From: Annona cherimola
Taxonomy: Eukaryota > Streptophyta > Magnoliopsida > Magnoliales > Annonaceae
Assembly: GCA_030490835.1 (NCBI GenBank)
Contig: CM059972.1
Span: 14,175,764 to 14,239,763, forward strand
Direction: 5' to 3'
DNA: 64,000 nt
Shown here: in pieces, positions 53,165 through 63,433 of the stretch
How the letters are laid out: each line of letters starts with the position of its first letter
Position numbering within the stretch: position 1 is the first letter of the stretch
The notes under the pieces: generated by a model
What the model was told of the DNA's origin: nothing
Seen by the model: the letters and a program-made list of their open reading frames with translations, nothing else
The model's database searches: none
Made by a program: the position numbers and the translations under genes

Positions 53165-55440
53165 ACTTTTATGATTTTAAGTGCTCTAATTAGGTTAAAG
53201 TCAATAATCTATTGCATTTCTGTTTTTAGAGAATTGTTTTTCTGAGTTTCTTATACATATTGTGTTTTCTGCATCAGTGGAGATATGATATTACCCCCCC
53301 TTCTCTCTCTCTCTCTCTAACATTGTTATTATTTTTTCCTACAGGTTGGAAAACATGACAGGATGGGTATGAATGTCGTTCCTTTGAAAGATCTCACTCC
53401 TGATGAGTTAAAAACATTGACGCTTGAGCTACTTAAAAATATGGACCCTAATGATGTCCAAAATCAGAAGTCACGTGGTCAGATCACGTTGGAACTTGTT
53501 TATAAACCTTTTAAGGAAGGGGATGCTCCAAAAGAATTTGGTGAAGAGGCCAACGAAGTTCAAAAGGCTCCTGAAGGAACCCCATCAGGTGGTGGTCTAC
53601 TTGTTGTTATTATTAATGAAGCTCAGGACCTGGAGGGGAAGCACCACACTAATCCATATGTGAGAATCCTTTTCAGGGGAGAAGAGAGGAAAACTAAGGT
53701 ACAGTTAGTATGCCTTTTAGAATTTATTTTTTTAATTTTTAATTTATTTCCTTTTTCACTTGAAAAGTGAAGTGGTCTAATGACAAAGTAACCAAAGCAA
53801 TACAATGAAGTGGATTGATGAGAATGAGGAATCAGCCTATCAAAAAGCAATAATTTTGAACAAAAAATTGTAAACTTCTCTAGAAGCCTTGAAAGCATTT
53901 CATTTGGATGTCTTAAAAGGGGAAATATTCTGTTGGGCATGGTTCTTGACTGAAAGAAGCGATTTCTTGATTCAAATACGAACCAGTTAGGATCCACTAT
54001 TTGTGGACATGAACAATTTTTTACTACAATTTACATTTAACGGAGTCCTAGCCGCCTGAATAATATGACCAGAAGTTCTATATTTCATGCGAATAATGTT
54101 GGATGGTCAGGATCATAGGAAGTTATTTGGGCGTTTTCCATATTAATGGATAACATTTGTATGGTCTGAATGAATACCAGTGCTTTGGTGGTTGTTCTCC
54201 ATTTGCTTATTGTTGCTTAACTGTTGTTTCTGATTTCCATGGCTGCAGCACATAAAGAAAAACAGAGATCCAAGGTGGGAAGAGGAGTTTACATTTACAT
54301 TAGAGGAACCGCCTACTAATGATAGAATGCACATAGAAGTCATGAGTAGACCACCCAGTATTGGAATTCATTCAAAGGTACTTGTTGAATCTCATCTCAT
54401 TTTAACGTGTCATCAAAAAGGACATTAATGGTTTTGGCTGTCCCCGACTCCAACAAGTTTCCTTAGGAGGGCAAATGGGGTACTGGCCGCTTGTGTTGTT
54501 GGATGGCTTACACAAAAGAACTGGTGTTTGGTGCATCGTCTCTGGGAGACCATAACTGTAGCATTTTCTATAGTTGGTTTTGATTCATCATGGATAAATT
54601 TTATGTGATGCTATCAAGTGTGCCACTTTAGATACTTTTTAACAACCGCAATTACATTGACCACAAAGTTCTTGAGGTCTCTTTGCTTCCTACGCCTACT
54701 TCAGTGTAGCTTGAGCCTTTCTAAAGATTTCTCATGTAAAAGGAGAGCCAAAACGGCTGAGCCATTGGAACATGCTTTTTAAGAATGTTCCTCTCCTGCT
54801 GCCTTGAAGTTTCATTTGACCCTCACGTGTGAGCCATTCTGCTCTGGACTTACTCTTTCTCGATGTCACTATTCTTCCCAGTGCATGATTAATTTCCATC
54901 TTGAAGGGTGCTCCCCTTCAAAGGTCGCAGATCACTCCATTTGATTTGTCTCTTTGTTGTTGTTGTCGTTGTTGTTGTTATTCTTCAATGAACTTGGTAG
55001 CAGTTCATCAGATCATACACTCATGGGCCGCGCCCAAGAACATGGTCATTCTACATATTAGTCTTCTTATCTGTTGAGGATCTTCCTGTTTTTCCTGTTG
55101 GCATGGCCCTTTCTGTTTAAAGCTTTACCAACCACCAGAGCGACGTGGCTCCATTTTTTCCCGTCTTGCTTTATTTTATACAATCAATTACAGGTGGAAC
55201 CCCTTGCAGATTTTCCATGAATTAGTTGAATGTTGTCAAGTATCTATGTACATTACTTTTTGGGATCGGCCATGAGTCAATCAATCTTTATGCCATGGTG
55301 TTTCAAATCAGGAATGCCTGGGCTATGTCGACATCAACCTTGCTGACGTTGTGGCGAACAAGCGTATCATGGAGAAGTACCATCTGATTGATTCAAAGAA
55401 TGGAAGGCTTCAGGTGGAGTTACAGTGGAGAACATCATAA
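41659..55440 (+). CDS. SYT2: synaptotagmin-2-like (SMP and two C2 domains), 12 exons
   Basis: Exons: 41659-41769, 43671-43769, 43902-43952, 44065-44188, 47011-47129, 47308-47409, 47520-47594, 49383-49459, 49546-49789, 53345-53698, 54249-54377, 55312-55440. They join in frame to 537 residues, the usual length for plant SYT1/SYT2. An in-frame TAG lies 30 bp before the ATG. The order is an N-terminal membrane anchor (about 5-30, MGFFSAVFGFFGFGVG start), an SMP lipid-transfer domain (about 67-250), C2A (about 258-370) and C2B (about 410-520). C2A keeps acidic Ca2+ ligands D276, D282, D331 and D339. C2B has D429 but N437 and a neutral third loop (MSRPPS, 484-489), so only C2A should bind Ca2+. Plant synaptotagmins tether ER to plasma membrane or act at Golgi membranes. 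YYLFIYF, GADVMAIPGLYRF and VGKHDRMGMN-type segments favour SYT2 over SYT1 or SYT3. All introns are GT-AG except intron 7 (47595-49382), which has a GC donor. Confidence 0.95.
41770..41821 (+). repeat. CT/GCTC microsatellite right after the exon 1 donor
   Basis: (CT)n, then five GCTC-type units, then (CT)n, starting three bases into intron 1 (GTGACTCTCT). It is a compound, probably length-variable tract next to a splice donor. Confidence 0.85.
45299..45855 (+). repeat. 286-bp tandem duplication in SYT2 intron 4
   Basis: Unit 1 (45299-45584) and unit 2 (45585-45855) share, in the same order, CTCTGATTTCTAATGAAAA, TAGATTAGGAGATTGCCATT, AGGCAGGAGATTTGAAATTA, TGGCCCAACTAACTGCAGTT and GCAGAAGCAGTATGAAAGGG. 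Unit 2 lacks about 13-17 bp near its start. Divergence is roughly one change per 15-20 bases by eye. Non-coding. Confidence 0.9.
46839..46862. repeat. (ATT)n microsatellite in SYT2 intron 4
   Basis: Eight ATT units, 150 bp upstream of exon 5. Confidence 0.85.
47649..47836 (+). repeat. three-copy tandem repeat starting intron 7 of SYT2
   Basis: Units beginning TTGCTGC(A/T)TGTATTCTGTC and ending AATCTTCATAATTTTT start at 47649, 47715 and 47780 (66 and 65 bp apart). It begins 54 bp downstream of the GC donor of intron 7. Confidence 0.85.
48175..48319 (+). repeat. 75-bp tandem duplication in SYT2 intron 7
   Basis: GATTCTCTAACTCGCCATGT at 48175 and GATTCTCCAACTTGGCATGT at 48250 start two units. 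Both continue through CAGCCAAGGTGACTCATTGG-like sequence and CCCCTTCATCGACTGG. Confidence 0.85.
50510..50870. mobile_element. foldback MITE in SYT2 intron 9
   Basis: Left arm AGTAATGATCATATACAATC, CAGCTGTTATTGAACCAAGT and AACAGCTGGCTGTTATGAGC. The right arm, read in reverse, gives AGTAATGAACGTGTACTAAC, AGCTGTTACTTAAACAAGTA and ACAGTTGGCTGTTATTAGC. The stem continues to TTTTTATG(C/T)..GCCCATGT. About 100 bp of each arm pairs, around an AT-rich centre. Transcribed as part of the intron, it would form a long RNA hairpin. The target duplication is not resolved. Confidence 0.7.
50885..50961 (+). repeat. 39-bp tandem duplication
   Basis: ATATGGGATAGCTAGGGTGC at 50885 and ATATGGGATAGTTAGGGTGC at 50924, each followed by CGCTAGTT(G/C)CAAATGG. 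The second copy differs by two or three bases. Confidence 0.9.
51030..51480. repeat. dispersed repeat with inverted halves, SYT2 intron 9
   Basis: GGTTTAGATATTGAAAATAC then AACTTTAAAATTGATATTTT (51189 onward) is mirrored by TTTAAATATCAATTTTAAAG then TTGTATTTTCAACATTTATT (about 51356-51400). The outer parts are also loosely inverted (ATCAGAGTCTTGGATGGGCT side versus TGGGTCAGATTTTGATTTCG side). It is related to the interior of the Micron-like element and to 52800-53070. Confidence 0.5.
52044..52307. mobile_element. Tourist-like MITE in SYT2 intron 9, TAA duplication
   Basis: 264 bp, ends GGGTATGTTTGA and CTAAATATACCA, flanked by TAA at 52041-52043 and 52308-52310. The interior matches the family (ATTATTTCTTCACATATTCC, TTTTAACTTTATTTTCTTTA) and contains a 17-A run. 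Confidence 0.75.
52800..53070. repeat. dispersed repeat related to the Micron-like element
   Basis: TTTTAGACGGTTTAGATGTT and AAATTGATATATAAATTAAA, then ATGGGGCCCATGCACATCCC and ATGATTCTAAATACAATTGA, are co-linear with 17037-17200. The diagnostic GC-rich ends and (TA)n flanks are absent. Confidence 0.5.
53120..53162 (+). repeat. (CT)n microsatellite before SYT2 exon 10
   Basis: About 21 CT units, 180 bp upstream of the exon 10 acceptor. A shorter CT tract follows at 53302-53318, closer to the acceptor. Confidence 0.9.
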
Positions 55441-56476
55441 AGCGGAAGGCACACGCATTCCTAGCTTTAGTTGTTTAGGTGGATGGTTGGCCCCCCATAC
55501 GCCATCCGCAGCTCAACTCAACAGCATGGATTGTCCATTCCTTTTCTGACTTGAAATTTCTTGTGCATTGTTATAATAATTGGAAGAGAATCCCTGTAAA
55601 TACATGCCGCATATTGTTTGATCTTTTAAATCTCTGGTTTTGATTACCAATATTTATTTTCAGGCACAGAGATATTTTCTGCCTACTTTCTGTCTTTTTC
55701 TTTATTTTTTGTTTTTATAACCCTCATTTGCGGTGCCTTCAATTCACTTGTTCTGCGACCGTTATACAAGGACTTTTTTTTTTTTTTTTGAGAAACATCC
55801 AAGGACAATTTGATGCAGAGAAGGATTCGACCTAAATTATGGGGGAATTTGCAAACGCACAGTCAACAAGTATCCATATTTACAGTTTTATCAATGTTTT
55901 TGAAATATTTCCAGAAGAAATTAAATTTTTTGAAAAATTCAAAAAGTTATAAAATTGGAAGGTAGTAATTCCATTTGAGAATATACTAATTTGAAAATGA
56001 AGTCTTTTCTGTTTTAAAAAAATATTTGATAGAATATAATACTTTAAAATTTTGGGAGATTCCATTTGAGAACATACTAATTTGAAAATCAATGGTGTTT
56101 TGTATTTTAAAATAGGATATAATACTTTTAAAATTCGAAGGCAGCAATTCCATTTCAGAATATACTAATTTGAAAATCAAAGGTCTTTTGTATTTTAAAA
56201 AAATATTTGATAAAATATAAATGTGTTTTCAAAAATGTTCATAAAAACAGCAATCTGTATTGACGGTACACATACCCCCCAAAAGCTGTGCAAATGCGAC
56301 CGATTGTTGCACCAATGCATAAAAACCTACATGTAAATAAAACGTGCATACCACCACCATGGGCCACTCACGGAGGCAGTCGGAGGCAGAGGCCTACAGA
56401 ATATTCCTCCGGTCACCAAAAACCCTAATATATACATGATGCCAAGCTCGAACGGTTTTCCTCATCCCTGCTTGTC
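55441..56476. other. intergenic gap between convergent genes
   Basis: The 3' untranslated parts of SYT2 (plus strand) and of the DUF632 gene (minus strand) must both lie here. There is no exact AATAAA. Near-upstream AT-rich elements such as TAATAATTGG (55574) are possible polyadenylation signals for SYT2. A 17-T run lies at 55774-55790. Confidence 0.5.
55940..56222. repeat. three-copy tandem repeat between the convergent genes
   Basis: The core ATTCCATTT(G/C)AGAA(T/C)ATACTAAT, followed by TTGAAAAT and a 'tcttttgtattttaaaa' tract, starts at about 55968, 56059 and 56147 (91 and 88 bp apart). Copies also share ATATTTGATA(G/A)AATATAA. Very AT-rich and non-coding. Confidence 0.8.
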
Positions 56477-59400
56477 TCAAGTTAGCAGTCCCCTGATATT
56501 TTGAGCATGATCAGTGCCTTTGGGTTGGCTGTAAACAGACTCGAACGCCTGCATGCAAACGCTCGAGAAACCTGTCATTGCCTGGAAGACATTGGGAAGG
56601 CCCGTTTGTAGATTGTTCACGGTCATAGCTCTCGTTACGCTTGTGCACTTCTCATACTTGGACTTCTCCTCCTCAGCTTTTGCCCTCAGTAGATCCACCT
56701 TGGCTCGCTTTTCTGCAACCTTATCTCGATGAGTCCCCAATACAGAATCTCCGGCCATTGAGTAAGAACCATACTTGGACTCCAGTGATCTTAGTGCCTC
56801 CGCTTGCTTCTCCAGTTCTTTAAACACAGCTTCTGACCTCTTCTTCTGCTTCTTCTCTTCTGCTTGCTGAAGAACAATGGCATGGATTACAGCTAGGAAG
56901 CTTTTGATGCCTTCAGAAGCCACCTTGTCTGGAACTCTATCAAGGGCAAGTTTCCATTCTTCGCATAAAGAGTAGATTGCAGGGTTGAGCTGGGTCTTCA
57001 ACAGTGAATGGCTGCTGAATTGGAAGAGGCTGAGTTGGAGCCAGCCAGTTAGGGAGCGGATGTAGTCTCTCTGGCTTGTCACAAGCTCGCAGAAGGAAGA
57101 ATGCCATTGCTGGACTTCCAGCTCAAGCTGAAGGGTAGATTGGCGGTGGATTTCAGAGGTTGGTTCTGTATCTAAGACAACATTGTTGAGGAACTTGAGC
57201 TGTTGAGCTATGTGTGTCTGGACCTGGTGGCACTCATACATGCTCCTCCACATATGCATCAACCTGCATGTCCATTAAGCAATTTTTTTGAGTGAAATCG
57301 AAGGAAGGAAATATGATCGAATAGTCATAAGCAACAGCATGAATTTCTTTAAATAGTAGGAGCCAGCTAGTGTTTCAGTTTAGGAAAAAAAAAAAAAAAT
57401 CCCACATGTCATTTCTAAATTCCTTGCTCACAGTTGTAATTCCTGCATTACTAAATCCTATTCTGCTAGAAAGATTGCAAATTCATAGTACATATCCAAT
57501 AATCTGGAACACTAACACTAATTCATCTTCCAATGCTGGAACTCAACAACATCTTAAACTCCACAAAAAAGTGCAGCACAGGCAGACTTTCACCACACCC
57601 ACCTACATGCCAATCCACCTTATATATTATTAGCCTAATTACAGCAGATTTAGCAAAATTAACTTCACCTTACCCACCTAAATTTGAGAGATTGTTGCAC
57701 CTTGCATCATATATACCAGTTAAAGAGCCATGATCCCATGCAGCTGGCCACATGGGTGCTCACATGTGTCCAGCCATTTAACCCTTTTTTTTTTCTTTTT
57801 TTTATAAACATGTAAAGTTAGGTGTATTTAATCGATAAACTAAGTTTTATCATTTTTTGATATGTTTACATTTTTTTTTTTTTTTTTACTTTTGAACATA
57901 AGGACATTGTTGTAATGCTTTGCTTGTGAAACTTACAACAATTCCCTTGTGTTTAAAAATAAAAAAATATTGAGTTAAAAATCAAAAAAATATATAAACA
58001 TATTCGAAAATGGTAAAACCTGATTTATATATTAAATACACCTACTGTACATGTTTATAAAAAATAATACTAATAAAGTGGGTTAAACAACCAGATGCAT
58101 GTGGGCATGCGGCTGACTGTATGAGATCATGCCTCTAAGATAAATGGGTTTCACTTACTAATCGAGTCCTTCAATTTTATCTCTCAGCATATTCAAAACC
58201 TTATATGGTCCACAGTGTCAATGTAGATCTCAATGCTAAAAATGGCACCAGATTAGAACAAATTCCCATTGTATCCGGAATGGTTAAGAATCTCATTTAA
58301 TAGATGCAATATTCAACATCGAGGTTCTGTTGTGGTTTAATATGATGTAGAGATACTGTAATTGGGACACGGGACATCTTCTGAAAACATAATATGTGCT
58401 ACTGATGATGGCTGCATTTTAGATCTACAGAATTGGGTGACAAAATTTTCAGTAAACTATCTTTAACATAATTGCAGAGACATTCACTAGAAACTTCTTA
58501 AATTATCATATGGTTGAAATGATGAAATGTGTTTTCCAATCAGAATTCAGAATATGGTCTTGAAAGCACTCTTGACTAATAGAAAGTTTTTGAAGAACTA
58601 CATAAAATAGATAACACGAGGCTTGTTCAAGAAAAGACAATGTTGGGAGCCTCACAAAAGTAAAGGCTAAACTTTCTTTTTTTTAGTTCTTTTTAGATAT
58701 TAGGGACAAGCTGTTACACAAGAAACAAAAAAAAAAAAAAAAAAAAACCAAACAAAGGGAGCCCAGAACCGTACCAAAAAGAAGAAAAGAAAAAAAAAAG
58801 AAAGCTTACTGGAACTATTATATTTTTTAAAAAAATGAATTCATCAGCACAGAGCTCCATTCTTAGCATTAGAATGAGAGCAATGTCATTTGCATCTTTC
58901 CAAAAGAAGCAAAAGAGCACTGCATAACACATTATAAATCTACTGGTCCCACAATTATTCCATAGAGCTAGCCTATCTTCCATGACACATAGTCAAACTC
59001 TCTTACCATTGCTCTTTTTTTTTTTTTTTTTTATCACACCATTGCTCATCTTCAATTAACATTGAAACCTCAAATTCAAATGCAACTTCTACACACAGGA
59101 ATGCCAGTATGGCATGTAGATGTCATGCAACCACATGCACCAGCAAAGCAAGTGCAATATCTTGTCTGCTGCTCCAAGTACATCTGTCCTCACCAAAAGA
59201 TCAAAGTAGCCATCCTGTGAATCAAATCCGTGGACAGCTAGCAAAGCCCTAACAAAAACATTTCCTTTTTGAATTTGTTTCATGGGATGGGCCTTCCCGA
59301 ATCCCAAGTGAACAAACCATTGGTATAAAATCATCCATGAGTGGACCCTTATGATTTATGGACAGTTGCACACTAATTAGGTGTGGCATTGGAGACCAAG

Positions 59401-61821
59401 ACATACAACATAGGAACATATTTAAATGCCATACCCATGTCATCTAAATTTTGTACGAGTCTAAATTGACTGATGCAGGATTCACTCACCTCTATAAGCC
59501 ACAGAAAGTATTGGAATGTGTGAACAGAAATTAAGTGGATCCAATAATCCTTCTGAAAAAGTAAAACCAACCAATATTGATTCACTCTTTACACAAGAAT
59601 ACTGAAAGAACAAACTGAAATTAACTAAGCCCATTTTCTTTAAGCAAGCCCAAGAGATGTAGTCAACACAACTAGAAAAACCAAAAAGACAAGTCCCTTT
59701 GAATAATCAGCAAATAAATGCAGCCAATTGCTAGTTCAAATTCAAACTACCAGTCAAAGAATAATATAGGAAAGGAAAAGAGGGATTTGGACATAAAGGT
59801 ATTCAATTAACAAACAGAGCACAAATGTGATCTGAGCCATAAATACACCCATTCCAAAGCCAAATTTCTCCATTCACTAGGATTGCAATGGCAATGTGCT
59901 ATAAAAGGCCAAGAGGTATTTTCATCCAGCCATCCATTTTTTTCATCTAAGCATCCCACAAAACATGTTCCATAATTATAATGTCCAAAATATCCTCATC
60001 TAAATTGGTTCAGCAGTCATGGAACAGGAGCTAATGACGTTAGTTTTGTAAAAGTACTGACCCTTTGGCCAAATCAAGTAGTTGTGGATAAAGCTCTGCT
60101 TCTCTAAGCCTAACAATTTCATCAGAGGTCGTCTCTATAGCCTGCGAAGAGACCATCATCCTGGATTCCAACTTCTCAATCTCTTTCCTGCTGCATTCAA
60201 TCTTCAAATAGTCTGATCCTCTTGATTCTTGCTTCCTAAGCAATGCCACCCACTTCTCATGATCCAATTTTGCACGCTCAGCATTCTAGAAAGTATAAAA
60301 CATGGAGAATGTTGGTCTACTATATTGCAAAATGCATTTCATGTAGCAAGTACATAAATATAAGCAACACCAAGATCATGTAGACAGATGCTCCTAAACA
60401 TTCAGCAGTTGTTGTGAACTTCATCTTGTGTTTTTTCTTCCTGGTTTGGAGTCAGGCGAGTTTAAGACAGTCTCAAACCCTCAATGTTAAAAAATAGTCC
60501 AACATTGAGACCTTAGCTCATTTCAGCATCCGTCATCAAGCAGTAACTGATGCAACCTGATTACCCCAAGTTGTTTGGCAAAATGATAATTCCAGTAGCA
60601 ATGCTTAAGTACATGACTTCAGAATTCGAAGTTCCAATGGAAATAAAACCAGCAGTTATCCTAATAACTTCTTTATAAGAATAAAAAAAATGCAAAAACC
60701 ATAAGTGTAAAAACTGAGAGAAACACAGAGAACTAATGGTGAAAAAGGACAAGAAGAGCAGGAAATTTTCCAGAAGCAGCAGTAAGCACCTTCACTTCTT
60801 CATAAAGTTTCTTCTCCCAAGCATAAAGTCTCTCCAAAGTAGAGCAATGGCTTGTATGGCCAGCAGCATTACCACTCACCGTCATCTCGTTACCTGGCCT
60901 ACCTGTATTGCTAATACCGCCCGACCTTGAGTTCGAGCCCCATGGCCACATCAACGGACTCATACTCTTCCCGTAGTTGTGAACCTTACCTGCTCCTGAA
61001 TGGCAACGAGAATAATAATTCAGTAATACCAGAGGGGGGGGGGGGAAATCGATTTTCGTAAATACTCCACATAGAATCCACTTGCCTGGTGCCCTGCTAT
61101 TCGAAAAACCAGAGTTTGTCACTTCCAAAAGCACAGAAACATGGCCTCCAGCATCAGCATCCTTGAGGAAATATTCATCAAGCTCCTTTATTATCTCAAC
61201 AAAATCTTTACTAGCGTTCCTAGAAACCACCACAGCAAGCTCACTTCCGGTGTCCTTCGAGTACCCGCTAACTATAGAAGGCGTTGAAACCACAGCGGCT
61301 GCTACGTCCACCTTCACGGTCTCGACGGCAGCGGTAGGAGGGATGGTGGATTCGGACACGAGAGTGGTGGCGTCCCATTCCTCCTCGGTCGCAGACCTAG
61401 AAGAAGAAGGAGCAAACGGGTCCCAGAAATCCCAGCTGGGGGGCGGAGGGGGCGGCGGGGGCGGAAGAGCGACGGAAGTGGAGGTGGAGACAGACGTCCA
61501 AGTGTAGGAGCTCGGACTCATTGGAGGAGGTGGCGGCGGAGGTGGCGGAGGGGGCGGAGGCGTGGCGCGCGGAGGAGACGGCGGAGAAGGTGGAAGAGGA
61601 GGAAGGTGGTGGTGCTGGTGTTGGTGCTGTTGCTGCAGGTGGGTTTCGGAGTTGGCGAACTGGATAAGAGCAACGCCGGTGCTGCGGAGGGAGCGAATGT
61701 AGAAGGCGTGGGCGGCAGAGAAAGCGTGTCGAGCTTTCACCAGGTGCTTCATGCATCGGCGCCGGGCCTTGCAGCGGGCAACCGTTTCTTGCCTCTCCAG
61801 CCTCGAGTAACAGCAACCCAT
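56477..61821 (-). CDS. DUF630/DUF632 protein, NRG2/REL2 family, 4 exons
   Basis: Exons (minus strand): 61821-61086, 60995-60790, 60285-60062, 57263-56477, joining in frame to 650 residues. The N-terminus, MGCCYSRLERQE, is the DUF630 start. Gly2 with Cys3/Cys4 fits N-myristoylation plus palmitoylation, so plasma-membrane association is likely. DUF630 spans about 1-60. A long proline-rich linker follows (runs at 88-100 and about 120-128), then SWDFWDPF (about 129-136), typical of the family. DUF632 spans about 200-540 and is largely helical, with STLERLYAWEKKLYEEVK, KLESRMMVSSQAIETTS and HMWRSMYECHQVQTHIAQQL. The C-terminal 110 residues include a Lys/Glu-rich coiled-coil segment. Family members include Arabidopsis NRG2 (nitrate signalling) and rice REL2 (leaf rolling). 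Which is closest cannot be judged here. Introns: 90 nt with a GC donor, 504 nt and 2798 nt, the last two GT-AG. Confidence 0.93.
57726..58135. mobile_element. foldback MITE in DUF632 gene intron 3
   Basis: The left arm, CATGATCCCATGCAGCTGGC and CACATGTGTCCAGCCATTTA, pairs with the right arm read in reverse, CATGATCTCATACAGTCAGC and CACATGCATCTGGTTGTTTA. The AT-rich stem has GTTAGGTGTATTTAATCGAT and AAGTTTTATCATTTTTTGAT, the sequence shared by this window's foldback family. The centre lies near 57930. No clear target duplication. Confidence 0.65.
61034..61046. repeat. G homopolymer inside the 90-nt intron of the DUF632 gene
   Basis: A run of about 13 G on the plus strand, read as C in the transcript. 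It forms a pyrimidine tract about 40 nt upstream of the acceptor of intron 1. It is likely length-variable, and a change not divisible by three would destroy the open frame of the retained form. Confidence 0.7.
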
Positions 61822-63040
61822 CTCTCCTCTCCTCTCCTTTGCGCTGTTCCTGCTCTCTTCTCTTCTTCTTCCTCCTCCTCCTCCCGGTTTTCCGCTGCAA
61901 AGCAGAATCTTTTCGCTGAGAAATCAGTTGGGTTAGCTATTTCTGGAGGATATGTTACTGACTGCTGATCTGGGTATTTCTTGTTGGGCTTTTTACTCCA
62001 TTGGATTTCAGAAGACCTGGTTTTTTTCTTCCACCATCTTCTCCTCCTCCTTGTATTTAGAACAGACAATGCTTCTACTCTCCCACTTGTGCTAAAAAAG
62101 CTGATTTTCTTGCTTCCGCAACTATCTCCTTTTCAACATCTTCCTCCTCCTCCAACTCCCGCTGCTGGTGGTGGTGTGGTTCTTCCTTCCTCTCCCGCTT
62201 TGGAAATCTCCTCTCTTCCTTTGCTCCTCTGCAACTGAAACTAGGAGGGAAGTGGCAAACGGCAGAACACCAGCCTTGAGCGGCATGTGCTGCAGGCCAT
62301 GAATGTTGGGCAGCGTGCACGAGATTGTTTAATACTCGGCACCACCACAGTCCTTAATGCACATGCGCACAGAATGTACACATCTGGCATCTAATTAACA
62401 AACAATATGTACCGTCCAAATCCTGCGTCCCACTGCGAAAAAGCATTTCAAGCTTCAATTTTTTACTAATTTGTTGATCCCAATCTCTGATCCACCACAA
62501 TAATCTAGCTATGTAATTATCACCGTTGATTATTTTTCTTCATATTTAATCCTCCATGCATTATTTTTCCCTCTAGCTGCTTCTGGCTAGTCTTACTCCA
62601 ACATTAACATGTGCAATCCGTGGATTTTGTTTATATTGACCAACATCTACGTGGCAACTTTTAATTCGACATGCATGCATGCATGCAGAAGTTGCATGGA
62701 GCGGCAGAGTATGAAGTCTGGGGTTCCTGGTAAATTCAAAGCAGAATTCCTAAGATACCCCTGCGCGTTCAACGCAATAGCTGGGTTGCCACTGTTCACC
62801 AACAATTGCAGAGAGTCGGAGATTTTGCAAAATCAATCGGCTTCGTTCATGAGGCCGCCACGATAGATTTCCTGCGGCCCCAGGCATACACACCCCACCA
62901 ACCCCACCACCACCACCCGCCCGGCCGCCCCCCTCCTCTCTCCCGTGAGTGTGTTTGTTCGGAGGACAAGTGGACAACACGAAAGGGAAATGAGTATGTA
63001 ACTGAATATGATAAAATTAAAGTAAGGTTAAAGAAAAAAA
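61822..63040. other. 5' region of the DUF632 gene and intergenic sequence
   Basis: Bases 61822-62270 are pyrimidine-rich on the plus strand (GA-rich in the minus-strand leader), with TCC/CTC runs that give long but low-complexity open frames on both strands. I see no strong TATA box. An octanucleotide-like CATGCATGCATGCATGC sits at 62671-62687. Bases 62880-62945 are CCACC-rich. No further gene is supported. Confidence 0.45.
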
Positions 63041-63433
63041 AGGAATGATCCTCTTCGTACGGCTAAGTAAATATTTTACTTAGTTTACCTTAAAAATCTT
63101 ATTTAAAATAAATTTTTTTATTTTTCCTTCATAAACTTGTTTAATTAAGTATATTTAATATATCAATCAAATTTTACTATTTTTGAATATATGTATATAT
63201 ATTTTTTAAATTTTTTAAAATAAAAGTATTTTAAATACATATATACATATAAATGTTTAAAAATCTCAAAAAAATATATAAATATATCCAAAAATGTTAA
63301 AACTCGGTCTATATATTAAATAAACTTAGAGAAATAAGTGTATAAAGAAAAAAATAAAAAAATTTATTTTAAATAGATTTTTAAGGTGGACTAAGTGGAC
63401 ATTTACTTAGTCCGGGCTAACACGATCATTCCT
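63041..63433. mobile_element. foldback MITE with AGGAATGATC ends
   Basis: The ends AGGAATGATC (63041-63050) and GATCATTCCT (63424-63433) are perfect inverses. Pairing continues as GGCTAAGTAAATATTTTACT / GGACTAAGTAAATGTCCACT and ACCTTAAAAATC...ATTTAAAATAAATTTTTTTA. The stem shares TTAAGTATATTTAATATAT and TTTTACTATTTTTGAATATA with the family at 3569, 27143 and 57726. Both flanks are A-rich (AGAAAAAAA and AAAAAAAAA), compatible with a 9-bp duplication but not decisive. Confidence 0.7.

Noticed and set aside
61082..61507. 141-codon plus-strand frame opposite the DUF632 gene
   Set aside because: It is antisense to a well-supported exon and its glycine run mirrors the proline codons.
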